NCBI GenBank assembly: GCA_046328575.1 | Contig: JAXLWI010000015.1 | Span: 10,724 to 74,723 of the forward strand | Length of the DNA stretch: 64,000 nt | Reading direction: 5' to 3' | Source of the DNA: JAGOBP01 sp046328575 | GTDB taxonomy: Bacteria > Chloroflexota > Anaerolineae > Fen-1058 | In this document: positions 9,708-18,504 of the stretch, in pieces | Layout of the letters: each line of letters opens with the position of its first letter | Position numbering within the stretch: position 1 is the stretch's first letter | Made by a program: the position numbers and the translations under genes | The notes under the pieces: generated by a model | Seen by the model: the letters and a program-made list of their open reading frames with translations, nothing else | What the model was told of the DNA's origin: nothing | Databases searched by the model: none

Positions 9708-10136
9708 TTACTTCTGCAAGGTCGCCTGAAGGGCGGCTACGCCCAACTGGACGAGTTCCATGTCCTCTTGCTCAGGCAAGCCGCTGACTGCCACCGCGCC
9801 GACAACGGCACCATCGACGAAGACCGGCACGCCACCGCCCCACCCGATGTAGCGCGGATCGCCGAAGTAGGCCATATCAAACCCCGCTTGTGGATCACGC
9901 GCCGCCTGACCCAGTTCGCGACTGGGGCGACGCTCGCGCGCGGCCGTCCACGCTTTGTTCGACGCGATCAGGATCGACGCCATCGGCGCGCCGTCGAGAC
10001 GTAGCAAACTAATCAATTCGCCGTGTGCGTCAGCGACGGCAATCACCGCCGCTTTGTTGCGTTTTAGGATTTCGTCGCGGATGACTTGAATGGCAAGTTG
10101 TGCTTCGGCATGTCCCAAACTAGTGTATTGAATCAT
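9708..10136 (-). CDS. GlcG/HbpS-like heme-binding family protein
   Basis: A 142-residue single-domain protein of the GlcG/HbpS (DUF336) fold. Visible hallmarks are the opening helix with A-E-A-Q-L-A-I, the V-A-D-A-H-G strand, the S-N-K-A-W-T-A helix, the glycine-rich W-G-G-G-V-P-V and the closing G-A-V-A-V-S-G-L. Family members bind heme or corrinoids or act as accessory proteins next to oxidoreductases; the exact role here is unknown. No export signal is present. GAGGAG stands seven bases before the ATG. It is separated from neighbouring genes by a hairpin-containing gap and looks monocistronic. Confidence 0.8.
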   Translation of the reverse strand: MIQYTSLGHAEAQLAIQVIRDEILKRNKAAVIAVADAHGELISLLRLDGAPMASILIASNKAWTAARERRPSRELGQAARDPQAGFDMAYFGDPRYIGWGGGVPVFVDGAVVGAVAVSGLPEQEDMELVQLGVAALQATLQK

Positions 10137-10178
10137 GGCTGGCTCCTCAAAGAATTAACCACGGATATTACGGATAAG

Positions 10179-10200
10179 TCGTCCGCGTGGACGCGGACGA
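10179..10200. repeat. Perfect 9-bp hairpin, dispersed CCGCG-N4-CGCGG type
   Basis: TCGTCCGCG-TGGA-CGCGGACGA forms a perfect 9-bp stem with a four-base loop in the gap between the GlcG-like gene and the Cys-rich gene. A related hairpin is at 56323-56340. There is no T-tract, so it is not an obvious intrinsic terminator; it looks like a dispersed REP-like hairpin. Confidence 0.55.
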
Positions 10201-10214
10201 TGAGCAATCATATT

Positions 10215-10688
10215 TCAACGCCGCCGCGATCGATGGACATGCGCGGGTTTGATCAGCAACGCGCGCTTACGCCCGCGCGGTGGATCGGCCTCCCACTGCT
10301 CGATTAAGGCGCGCCCTTCGTCGGTGTCCCATGTCGCCCCGATCTGTTCGTGCACACCTTCCGGCGTGCGATTCTGGCATAGGGCTATTTTACCCTCAGA
10401 AGGCTTTAAGTCTAACCGATGCAGTTGGCAGAGATTATGCTCGTCGAGAAAGGTACAACGCCCCGATGGCTGCGCGGGCGCTTCGCCGCTTTCTCGACCA
10501 GCGATGGCGGGCGTCAACACGAAGATCGTTTTCGATGCGGCACGATCGAACCACCAATCGACCATCAGCCGATCGGCATACCCCGCCTCGATCAGCCGCG
10601 CGGCATCCGTCGGCGTCGGCCAGCACGGCCGCCGCTGGCACATCGCCTGACATTCCTCGCACGCGCAGGCTTCAAACGTCGCTGACAT
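10215..10688 (-). CDS. Cysteine-rich YkgJ-like putative metal-binding protein
   Basis: A 157-residue soluble protein with cysteines clustered at both ends: C-A-C-E-E-C-x3-C-x4-C near the N-terminus, C-T-F-L-x4-L-C-Q-L-H in the middle, and C-Q-N-R later. The pattern resembles the YkgJ/Fe-S-or-zinc-chelating family, in which cysteine clusters bind a metal centre of unknown function. The last residues are Arg/His-rich. Its start overlaps the end of the EamA transporter gene by 17 bases, so the two are probably cotranscribed. The family call is by cysteine spacing only. Confidence 0.6.
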   Translation of the reverse strand: MSATFEACACEECQAMCQRRPCWPTPTDAARLIEAGYADRLMVDWWFDRAASKTIFVLTPAIAGRESGEAPAQPSGRCTFLDEHNLCQLHRLDLKPSEGKIALCQNRTPEGVHEQIGATWDTDEGRALIEQWEADPPRGRKRALLIKPAHVHRSRRR

Positions 10689-11559
10689 TAGCCGCCACAG
10701 TTTCGCGCCGAAGTTCTTGCTGAGTCAACAACACTACGGCGACCAGAATCAATGCGCCGCCTAACAAAGTCAGCGCCGACAAGGCTTCGCCGAACAACAG
10801 CGCAGCCAAGATCACCGTCACCACCGGCTCCAGCGTCGATAGCATCGACGCATCGGTCGGGCCGATGCGCTGCAAGCCCGCCAGAAACGTAAAGACCGGA
10901 ATCACCGTCGCCACGATCACAACCGCGCCGACTGCCATCCAACCATTGCTCGTCGCTGGCCAGTGCGCGCCGTTGATCAGCGTGAACGTGCCATAAACCG
11001 CGCCCGCTGACGCGAAGATCACCGTCGAGGATTGGACAGGCGACACCTGCCGCATCACGCCTGCGCCGACGATGATGTACACCGAATAGATCGCCGCCGC
11101 GGAGATCGCCAGGGCCACGCCAGTCCAATCGCCGCCCTGCGGATTGGCCGTCAACGCCGCGCCGAACGTGGCTAATGCCAGCGCGATCAACTTCAAGCGT
11201 GTCAAGCGATTTTTGAGAAAGATCACCGAGAGGATAGCCACAAACGTCGGGTAGAGATAGAGCAGTAACGCTACTAATCCCGCCGACGCGTATTTGATCG
11301 CGGTGAGATACGAAAACGATTGACCCACGTAACCCAACGCGCCCATGCCGATCAAGCGGATGAGCGCACTGCCGCGCGGCAATCCCTCGCGCCGATAGAC
11401 CAACACGCCCGCCATCAAGACTGCAGCCAGCGTAAAGCGCAGAAATAGCAACGTAAATGTATCAAGGCCGCCTTCGTATGCGTAGCGGCCAAAGATCGCC
11501 AGCGTGCCGAAAGAGGCCGCCGAGACGATCACGAGGAGAATACCGATGAGACGATTCAA
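10672..11559 (-). CDS. EamA/DMT-family transporter
   Basis: A 295-residue protein with about ten hydrophobic helices in two five-helix EamA repeats, the standard drug/metabolite transporter architecture and length. Typical features are the opening I-G-I-L-L-V-I-V-S-A-A-S-F-G and the second-repeat stretch G-P-T-D-A-S-M-L-S-T-L-E-P-V. Members export metabolites or amino acids; the substrate is unknown. It appears to start with TTG at 11559, supported by GAGG at proper spacing and by no better in-frame ATG. The 3' end overlaps the downstream Cys-rich gene. Confidence 0.88.
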   Translation of the reverse strand: MNRLIGILLVIVSAASFGTLAIFGRYAYEGGLDTFTLLFLRFTLAAVLMAGVLVYRREGLPRGSALIRLIGMGALGYVGQSFSYLTAIKYASAGLVALLLYLYPTFVAILSVIFLKNRLTRLKLIALALATFGAALTANPQGGDWTGVALAISAAAIYSVYIIVGAGVMRQVSPVQSSTVIFASAGAVYGTFTLINGAHWPATSNGWMAVGAVVIVATVIPVFTFLAGLQRIGPTDASMLSTLEPVVTVILAALLFGEALSALTLLGGALILVAVVLLTQQELRRETVAANVSDV

Positions 11560-11617
11560 GATGAGCCTCTAAATCACCCTGTCGCACCATATAGTGCCGT
11601 GTGACACGCCACTATCG

Positions 11618-11953
11618 TTAGTGGGCGATAAACTTCCAGGCTTGTGCCTTGCAGATATCACGGAGATGGCCTGCAGCAGTGCTGGTGTAGCTGCTTTCCG
11701 CTCCCCAATCAAGTCCAATCACTCCTTCACGACCACCACCACTCAAAATCTCCACTTCGCATTTTGAATCAGACACGAAGTTCATGAAGACCACCAGCAT
11801 CAACTCGGAATTGACGCGGAGATAATAGCGCTCACTCACCAACGCCGTTACATGATCGGTGGTGTAGATGTAAGCATCGCCCACTTCCTTCAACAACAAG
11901 TCAGGCAGTCGAGTCAGATTGTGGCCTTCAAGGGTGATGCGCACGCCGTACAT
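11618..11953 (-). CDS. Small conserved protein, DUF6054-like
   Basis: A 111-residue soluble protein with alternating strands and a C-terminal helix. It contains S-G-G-G-R-E-G-V-I-G-L-D-W-G-A-E, a segment I associate with the DUF6054 group (tentative). No catalytic motif is evident. GGAGA precedes the ATG. It lies 24 bases downstream of another small orphan protein on the same strand, and the two probably form a two-gene unit. Confidence 0.6.
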   Translation of the reverse strand: MYGVRITLEGHNLTRLPDLLLKEVGDAYIYTTDHVTALVSERYYLRVNSELMLVVFMNFVSDSKCEVEILSGGGREGVIGLDWGAESSYTSTAAGHLRDICKAQAWKFIAH

Positions 11954-11977
11954 AGCAATCTCCGTGAACCGCCGCGC

Positions 11978-12304
11978 TTATGAGCCGTTTTCAGACTTGT
12001 ACAACTTGATGGTGACGTCTTTGGGGAGCGCCAACTTGGCCTCAACCTCGACGGCCTTGATGATGCCGACGGGCACGGGACAGGCAGCATGGGTGCAATA
12101 CTTGGCACCCATTTCCAGCGTCTGAGGCATGGCGCGTCGAGTCGAGATTTCTCGAAAGGGATTGACCTGCGTCAGTTCTTCGCCCAACTTCCGAATCGCC
12201 GCGCAGTCACTGGTGATGGACAAGTTACACACCTTGCCGTCCATCGTCGCTTCAACTGTGGTGGTGAAGCCGCAAACACCAGAGAAGATTTCAGCCTTGG
12301 CCAT
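11978..12304 (-). CDS. Small Cys-containing conserved protein, DUF6951-like
   Basis: A 108-residue protein. The ATG at 12304 (M-A-K-A-E-I-F-S-G-V-C-G-F) is preferred over the upstream ATG at 12310 because the GGGGG ribosome site is then six bases away instead of touching the start. Four cysteines (C-G-F, C-N-L, D-C-A-A, and Y-C-T-H-A-A-C-P-V-P) could bind a metal. The opening strongly resembles the DUF6951 family, whose function is unknown. It is the upstream gene of the pair with the DUF6054-like protein. Confidence 0.65.
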   Translation of the reverse strand: MAKAEIFSGVCGFTTTVEATMDGKVCNLSITSDCAAIRKLGEELTQVNPFREISTRRAMPQTLEMGAKYCTHAACPVPVGIIKAVEVEAKLALPKDVTIKLYKSENGS

Positions 12305-13060
12305 CAGCATCCCCCGTTAATGAGATGCTGTATTGTACCTCAGATGAGGGTTGATCAACGACCTCGGCGTCAGCCGCCATAATTGCTCTAAGTCCGCATC
12401 TTTGCGGGCATAACGTTACAAGCAACCGACCGCGGGGACGCAGAGCGAGGAACAAGGCGGCGACCTACACCCATAGCCGCAAAATCGCGATTTGATCGTA
12501 GCGCTGTTCCATTTTCTGTGTCAAGCCAATGCCGACCTGAAATCGGTGACTTTACAGAAATATCGCAGGCTCGCTTTCCAGCCGACTCGACCCGTGGCGA
12601 ATCGCCACGACCCACTTTCCAGCCGACTCGACCCGTGGCGAATCGCCACGACTCGTTTTCCAGCCGACTCGACCCGTGGCAAATCGCCACGACCCACTTT
12701 CCAGCCAGACCGACCTGTGGCGAATCGCCACAACCCGCTCTCCAGCCAACTTGACTCTTCGGGGGATTTTTCAGCGAATTTTTAGCCACGACCCACTTTC
12801 CAGCCAGACCGACCTGTGGCGAATCGCCACGACCCACTTTCCAGCCGACTTGACTCTTCGGGGGATTTTTCAGCGAATTTTTAGCACCAAACCTTATCTG
12901 AATTACCTCAATGCCGAATCCTGCCGAGACGGCGACAGCCGTTGCCGCCTGGAACTGTGGCCGTTCAGCCTGAAGCACGATCGGCTTAACGAAAGCGCGC
13001 CGTGATCCATCGATCACCGCGCGCCTCAATCTGCCATCCACACTCCAAAATCTAAAATCT
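12305..13060. other. Intergenic region holding a palindromic minisatellite
   Basis: About 750 bases without a convincing gene. Open frames on both strands cross it only because the repeats lack stops. It contains the repeat array annotated separately, a short hairpin CCGCA-TCTT-TGCGG near 12394, and at 13047-13062 a run of AAAATCT heptamers (tccaaaatctaaaatct). No promoter was recognised for the downstream DUF pair. Confidence 0.6.
12571..12884. repeat. 41-bp minisatellite with an internal palindrome
   Basis: Three adjacent 41-bp units and two variant units each contain the palindrome GTGGCGA-A-TCGCCAC (7-bp arms, one-base centre), at 12594-12608, 12635-12649, 12676-12690 (one mismatch), 12717-12731 and 12816-12830. 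Between palindromes lies ctttccagccgactcgaccc or a variant. A second component, ttgactcttcgggggattttt and the bases after it, occurs twice about 98 bp apart (near 12751 and 12849), giving a higher-order duplication. The array sits between ftsK and the DUF pair. Confidence 0.85.
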
Positions 13061-15346
13061 TTAGCCCCAGCCCTCGTCGCTGTCGTCCGTCTCCTTGCCG
13101 ATCAACACCATGCGCGTGCGACCCGCCTGTTGCGCGGGGCCAACCACGCCCATCTTCTCCATCTGATCGAGCAGCGCCGCCGCTTTGGGGAAACCCAGAT
13201 TCAACTTGCGCTGCAACAGCGACGCGCTGGCCTGCCGCTGCTTCTTCACCACCTCGATCGCTTTCGCCAGCAGCACTTCGTCGTCGTCTTCGAGCGCGGC
13301 CGTGCTGGGGCTGGCCTGCGCGATCTCTTCAAGTTGCTGCACCTTGGTCATTTCCCATGGCGCGGCTTCGGCCTCTTCGTCGGCGTACTTCTCGTGCCAG
13401 AACTCCACCACGCGATCAATCTCGCGTTCGCTGACATAGCACCCCTGAATGCGCTGCGGGCCGTTGGCTGTCGGCGAGAGGAACAGCATGTCGCCTTTGC
13501 CCAGCAGCGTCTCCGCGCCGACCGAGTCCAGAATCACGCGGCTATCCACGGCCGACGCCACCGAGAACGAAATACGCGCCGGGAAGTTGGCCTTGATCAA
13601 ACCCGTAATCACATCGGTCGATGGGCGCTGCGTGGCGATGACGAGGTGGATGCCCGTCGCGCGCGCCATCTGCGCGATACGCGTGATCGTCTTTTCGATC
13701 TCGACGGGCGCGCTCAACATCAAGTCTGCCAACTCGTCGATCATCACCGCGATGTAGGGGAGCTTGTCTTCGCCTTGCTCCTGCATCCGATCGTTATACT
13801 CGGTGAAATGGCGCACGCCCAATTCGGCGAACTTCTTGTAACGCGCATCCATCTCGCGCGTCACCCAGCGCAGCACCGTCACGATCCGCTCCATCTCTGT
13901 CTCGACCTTGCCGTACAGATGCGGCAGGCCGTTGTAGCGGATCAACTCCACCATCTTCGGGTCGATCATGACAAGGCGCAATTCGTCCGGCGTCGCGTTG
14001 GTGATCAGCGACATCACGATCGCGTTGATGCACACGCTCTTGCCCGAACCCGTCGTACCGGCGATCAAGATGTGCGGCATCGACGCCAGATCGGCGGCGA
14101 CGGATGCGCCACTCACATCGCGACCCAGCGCAAACGCCAGCAGCGACTTCGCTTTGGCCTTGTTGAAGGCTTCGCTTTCCAGCACGCCGCGTAGACCCAC
14201 CATCGCGATCTTGTCGTTGGGCACTTCGATGCCCACAAACGATTCGCCCGGCACCGGCGCTTCGATACGCAGCGACGACGCGGCCAGCGACAACGCTAAG
14301 TCATTCGACAACGAACTGATCTGCGCCACGCGCACCTTCACGCGCCGCACTTCGCCGTCTGTGCCGGGTCGTTCGATGTAACCCGGCTCCACGCCGAACT
14401 GCGTCACGGCCGGGCCTTGCGACACGCGCACCACTTTCGCTTCCAGCCCAAATTGCCGCAGCGTCTCTTCGATCACCTGCGACTTGCGCTCGATCTCCAA
14501 TTCGGTAATCGTCGCCGTCGTGTGCTCGTCCAATAGATCGAGCCCGGGCAGATAGCGCGGACGTTTAACCTTCTTCGGTTTCTCTTCGGCCTTGATGACT
14601 TTCAGCGGCAACTGCGTGGCTTTAACGGGCGCGTCGTCGAGTTTCTTCGGCTTGACGACAACTTCCTTCGCGGGAACGATGTCTTCCTCGGAAGTGACCT
14701 GATCGATCGATTGGGAGGCCACATCCGATCGAGCCGGGGAACCGATCGAGAATTGCTGCAACCGTGCGCTGATCTTGCTCAACCCGATCGCCAACCACGT
14801 GCCCCACGGGATCGCGAAGGCAACGGTGAGCGCCATCAGCATCAACACGCTGAAGATCACGCCAGACAGCGGGCGGCTGAAGACTTGCTGCGCCAGCGAC
14901 AGCAACGCCCAGCCAAACGCGCCGCCGCCTTCGCCGTTCTTTTGCGTCAGCCAAATGTTTTCGCCCGCACTAAAGGCATGCAGCGCACCCAACAACGCAA
15001 AGAATGCCACCTCGACGCCGATGATAATGCGCCACGGCAGGGTGTTGGCCGTGCTCTGCGCCACGCGGATCAACAGCCAACCAAACGCGCCGAGCAAAGC
15101 CACCGCACCAAACGCCCCCCACCCGAACCAGTGATAGAGGGTCATGCCCCAATCCAGCAGCAGGTCGCCGCCCTTGCCGGTGAACCCAATCAACGCCAGC
15201 AACGACAAAATCGCCAGCGCGATAAGCAACACGCCGGCGATCTCACGACCGCGCGCGCCAAAAGTGAAGCGCAGCTGCCGTCGTTTCTCGGGTTCTTTTG
15301 ATTTGGCGCGTGATGAAGTCTTCGATCGCGCTGCTGACTTAGCCAT
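13061..15346 (-). CDS. ftsK: FtsK/SpoIIIE-family DNA translocase
   Basis: A 761-residue septal DNA pump. Starting at the ATG at 15346 there are four to five membrane helices within residues 35-190, a basic/acidic linker, the FtsK alpha domain, the ATPase with Walker A A-G-T-T-G-S-G-K-S (Lys436) and Walker B-like V-M-I-D-E-L-A-D-L, then a C-terminal winged-helix gamma domain (about 690-740) that in the family reads KOPS/SRS sequences. It pumps chromosomes through the division septum and activates Xer recombination; a Xer-type recombinase is encoded about 6 kb away. A longer start at 15448 exists, but the chosen ATG overlaps the S1 gene stop (ATGGCTAA), indicating translational coupling. Confidence 0.95.
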   Translation of the reverse strand: MAKSAARSKTSSRAKSKEPEKRRQLRFTFGARGREIAGVLLIALAILSLLALIGFTGKGGDLLLDWGMTLYHWFGWGAFGAVALLGAFGWLLIRVAQSTANTLPWRIIIGVEVAFFALLGALHAFSAGENIWLTQKNGEGGGAFGWALLSLAQQVFSRPLSGVIFSVLMLMALTVAFAIPWGTWLAIGLSKISARLQQFSIGSPARSDVASQSIDQVTSEEDIVPAKEVVVKPKKLDDAPVKATQLPLKVIKAEEKPKKVKRPRYLPGLDLLDEHTTATITELEIERKSQVIEETLRQFGLEAKVVRVSQGPAVTQFGVEPGYIERPGTDGEVRRVKVRVAQISSLSNDLALSLAASSLRIEAPVPGESFVGIEVPNDKIAMVGLRGVLESEAFNKAKAKSLLAFALGRDVSGASVAADLASMPHILIAGTTGSGKSVCINAIVMSLITNATPDELRLVMIDPKMVELIRYNGLPHLYGKVETEMERIVTVLRWVTREMDARYKKFAELGVRHFTEYNDRMQEQGEDKLPYIAVMIDELADLMLSAPVEIEKTITRIAQMARATGIHLVIATQRPSTDVITGLIKANFPARISFSVASAVDSRVILDSVGAETLLGKGDMLFLSPTANGPQRIQGCYVSEREIDRVVEFWHEKYADEEAEAAPWEMTKVQQLEEIAQASPSTAALEDDDEVLLAKAIEVVKKQRQASASLLQRKLNLGFPKAAALLDQMEKMGVVGPAQQAGRTRMVLIGKETDDSDEGWG

Positions 15347-16394
15347 GCCCTTCGACCACTGACCACAGACCGTCGGCCACCGCTTGCCGATCGCCGAGCA
15401 GAAAATCCGATTCGGCGGCCGGCCGTTCGCTGCCGGCTTCTGGCTCATCAGACTGAACTTGCCGCAACGACAAGCCCAGCCGCCGATGCATGATATCGAC
15501 GTTGAGCACTTTTACCCGGATCATGTCATTCTCGCTCACGACGTTGCGGGGATGCAGGAAATTGCCCTCAGCCAACTCTGAAATATGAATAAGACCCTCT
15601 ACGCCTTCTTCCAACCGCACAAACGCGCCGAAGTCGACGACCGTGGTCACACGACCTTCGACCACTTGCCCGATGACATACCGCTGCGAAACGGTCGCCC
15701 ACGGATCAGGCTGCAAGCGCTTCACACTCAACGCCACGCGCCGCTGCGCCCGATCGACGTTCATCACGTACACGTCCACGCTTTGGCCGCTGCGCAAAAT
15801 ATCGCCCGGATGGTTGATGCGCCCCCATGAAATCTCGCTGATGTGCGCCAGACCTTCCAGGCCGCCCAGATCGATGAATGCGCCAAAGTCACACACGGTG
15901 GTGACGAGGCCGCAGCGCTTCTGGCCGGGCTGCAATTCAGTTAGCAACAGTTCTAAGCGCGCCCGATCGTTGTACGCCAAACGTTCCGACAATACAAATC
16001 GGCCGCGCGCGCGATCCAGTTCGATGATCTTGCCCAGCACGTGCTGGCCCACGCGTTTGGCAAATTCGGATTTGCGCTGTTCGTCATCCGTCACGGCTGG
16101 CATGCCGATGAGGTGCGATGATGGTACGAAGCCATGCAGCCCCTGCCAATCGATCAGCAGGCCGCCCCGATTGTAGCCGGTAACATCAACCGTCAGGGCT
16201 TCGTCGTTGTCGCAGGCACGCTGGGCCGAGGTCCACAGCACATCGATCGGCCGTTGCCCGCCCGCCGGGGTTGAACCATTGGCGGCACGAGCGCGCCCCG
16301 CTGCAGCGGCTGAACCGTCGGGCAGCGTGGCTTCATCATCTTTCAACAGAGCTTGCCAATAAGCTTCTTCCAATGATTCAGTCGTATCGTCCAT
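15339..16394 (-). CDS. S1 RNA-binding-domain protein (ribosomal S1-like)
   Basis: A 351-residue protein with three S1 domains at about residues 60-130, 148-215 and 231-300, the last two having the canonical (V)-x-D-F-G-A-F-(I/V)-x-L and G-L-(A/I)-H-I-S-E motifs. Such proteins bind mRNA and assist translation initiation or RNA turnover. The N-terminus is acidic. The ATG at 16394 is preceded by GGGAG at eight bases; an upstream TTG at 16412 is less likely. The 3' end overlaps ftsK by eight bases, so they form an operon. Confidence 0.88.
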   Translation of the reverse strand: MDDTTESLEEAYWQALLKDDEATLPDGSAAAAGRARAANGSTPAGGQRPIDVLWTSAQRACDNDEALTVDVTGYNRGGLLIDWQGLHGFVPSSHLIGMPAVTDDEQRKSEFAKRVGQHVLGKIIELDRARGRFVLSERLAYNDRARLELLLTELQPGQKRCGLVTTVCDFGAFIDLGGLEGLAHISEISWGRINHPGDILRSGQSVDVYVMNVDRAQRRVALSVKRLQPDPWATVSQRYVIGQVVEGRVTTVVDFGAFVRLEEGVEGLIHISELAEGNFLHPRNVVSENDMIRVKVLNVDIMHRRLGLSLRQVQSDEPEAGSERPAAESDFLLGDRQAVADGLWSVVEGHG

Positions 16395-16483
16395 CTCTTT
16401 TTCTCCCGCCAAACTGTCCGATCGCGATCAACAAACCCAACTCTATAAAACCGTTCGCTCATCGGTTATTAATATAGATTCAT

Positions 16484-16513
16484 ATTCTACAAAGAAATCG
16501 GGAAAATAGCCAA
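16484..16513 (-). promoter_or_regulatory. Candidate promoter for S1-ftsK
   Basis: On the minus strand TTGGCT (16508-16513), an 18-base spacer and TAGAAT (16484-16489) resemble a sigma-70 promoter in an AT-rich island about 90 bases before the S1 start. Confidence 0.4.
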
Positions 16514-16557
16514 ATGGCCGCCGACCCGCGCGCCGCGCACCAAACTCAACGCGTACG

Positions 16558-18465
16558 TTAATCTACAGAATTTTCTTTAACTTCGGCGGCGTGTTCTTCC
16601 ATCTTGGACAGCGAGGCGGCCACCGCTTCTACCGCAATCTTCTGCTTGCGATAGAGATCGCTTTCGCTCATCGCCAGGCGCTGCGCGATCTCGCGCACTT
16701 TATGGCCTTGAATGAAGCGCAGTTCCAAAATGTTGTACAACACCCACTCGGCCGCTGTGAGGCTGCGCTGACCGTCAGGGCGCAGCTGCTCGATCGCTTC
16801 CGCGAGCACCGCGCGCAGCGCTTTGGGGGCGTCGTCGTTGTAATCGGCCAGCGAGCGTTCCACCACTTGCATCTTCAAGAGCGGACTCTCCGTTAATTTT
16901 GGTCCGCCCCAATAATGACTCAAAGCTTCTTTCACCCACGTCGGAAATTCTGGATCACTTGTCAGTGTTACTTCGGGCGGCGGCTGTGTAGGTGAATCGA
17001 TGTAGCGAATCACGCCGCGCTGCTGCTGAATCACATCGATTTCCGGCATAATGCGTTCGACAGCCGCAAACACCTCCTGTTGCAAACGCCGATCTTCCAA
17101 AGCGATGGCGGCTTGATAAATCAACGCCTGTAAACTGCGGGCTTCATCCACCGATAGTTCCGGATCCGCCGATTGAGCGGCCACGGCCAGCGCACCCAAC
17201 ATGCCTTCATCGCCGCGCGCCCACAACGGCCACACCCTAAAACCGTCGATCAGCATGGCGCCATTTTCGGTTGGCTGAGATTGGGCATGCCGCATCTCTT
17301 TCAACGCCGGGCCAAACAGTTCCACCGGCCCGATGTGAGCGCGCAGCCGCCACTGACCATCGGCATCAAACGAAGCCAAAAACACGCGCTGCACGCGCAA
17401 CAGATCGGCGACGGCAGTGAGGATGTTTTCCAGAAACTGCTGCAAATCCGTGGTGGTCAACAGGCGATCACTCAGACTCCGGATGTAATCGAGTTCGGCG
17501 CGATCCTGCTGAAACAGGATCACGTCGAGGAAAGGCTGCAATGAGCCGCGCGCGATCTGAAAAATGACAATGAAAAACACGATCGCCAGCGCCGTAATCG
17601 TGTCGCGCGGCAAGCCGAGAAACTCTTCGAAGCCCGTGAAGACCACCACGGCCGCGGCCACCGTCGCCGCCATGATCGGGCCGCGAAACAGGAAGCGGAT
17701 CAAGCGATACTTGACGACACGATCGGGCGCGAGCACACCGAAGTAGGCCACGCTGTAGCCCATGACGATCAACATCGCCGCGATCAGGATGTTGCCAGCC
17801 ACCAGCGCCAGCCACAAACCCAGCGGCACGATGGCGTCGACGTTACTGGACAACAGCAAATACGGAAAGACCGCCAACGCCGGGCCGGTCGATGACAGCA
17901 GTAGATACGTCATGCGGCGACGCGAGGTACGCGTCAAACAGCGTCGCTGCGCCGCAACAATCCCGACGAAGCCTGCGATTACGGCGCCAGCAAAGTAGGC
18001 GGCATAGATCCAGAACAACGGGCCGGGACGCAGATGCGGAGCAGAATTCAGCAGAATCCCATCCGCCACGATGAAATCGCTGAACAGCGCCAGCCCCATG
18101 AAGATCAGGCCGGACACGTAACCAAAGTAAACGACACCACGTCGCCCGCTGCTGAATGAGTTGGTCGTGCGCAGCACGTTGTCGGAGAAATGGAGGTACG
18201 CCGCCGGGACTAACGCAATCCCAATCCACTGAATGCGCAACCATAATTCGGTGGCACGTATATCGGTGATGCGATACAAAATCGAATCACCCACGTAGAC
18301 CAGCATCACGCACGCCAGCAAAATGCTGAACGCGCGGGCCACCGGCGCGCGCCAGTTGTAACGCACGATGTACATCAACAATGAAAAAGCGGTGACAGCC
18401 GTTCCGGTGGAGAGAATGGAGTTGATCAGTGCGAGGATAGGCACAAGATCAAAAGAGCCGATCAT
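16558..18465 (-). CDS. Membrane-bound sensor with GAF-like and C-terminal HTH domains
   Basis: A 635-residue protein. Residues 1-300 hold about eight hydrophobic helices resembling the 7TM/histidine-kinase N-terminal sensor domain. Residues about 320-450 look like a GAF domain introduced by a coiled helix (A-E-L-D-Y-I-R-S-L-S-D-R-L). There is no HisKA or HATPase domain. Instead, residues about 560-620 form a sigma-region-4/LuxR-like helix-turn-helix (L-T-A-A-E-W-V-L-Y-N-I-L-E-L, then V-R-E-I-A-Q-R-L-A-M-S-E). It is therefore best read as a one-component membrane regulator. No Shine-Dalgarno is visible before the ATG. It lies between the S1 gene and a GNAT gene on the same strand. Confidence 0.7.
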   Translation of the reverse strand: MIGSFDLVPILALINSILSTGTAVTAFSLLMYIVRYNWRAPVARAFSILLACVMLVYVGDSILYRITDIRATELWLRIQWIGIALVPAAYLHFSDNVLRTTNSFSSGRRGVVYFGYVSGLIFMGLALFSDFIVADGILLNSAPHLRPGPLFWIYAAYFAGAVIAGFVGIVAAQRRCLTRTSRRRMTYLLLSSTGPALAVFPYLLLSSNVDAIVPLGLWLALVAGNILIAAMLIVMGYSVAYFGVLAPDRVVKYRLIRFLFRGPIMAATVAAAVVVFTGFEEFLGLPRDTITALAIVFFIVIFQIARGSLQPFLDVILFQQDRAELDYIRSLSDRLLTTTDLQQFLENILTAVADLLRVQRVFLASFDADGQWRLRAHIGPVELFGPALKEMRHAQSQPTENGAMLIDGFRVWPLWARGDEGMLGALAVAAQSADPELSVDEARSLQALIYQAAIALEDRRLQQEVFAAVERIMPEIDVIQQQRGVIRYIDSPTQPPPEVTLTSDPEFPTWVKEALSHYWGGPKLTESPLLKMQVVERSLADYNDDAPKALRAVLAEAIEQLRPDGQRSLTAAEWVLYNILELRFIQGHKVREIAQRLAMSESDLYRKQKIAVEAVAASLSKMEEHAAEVKENSVD

Positions 18466-18504
18466 GAGTCACACGTCCAACTTCTAACTATTAACGTCCA
18501 ACAA

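Noticed and set aside
12388..13041. A 217-residue minus-strand frame and several plus-strand frames across the minisatellite
   Set aside because: Repeats without stops create open frames in several phases; no start signal or family similarity was seen.
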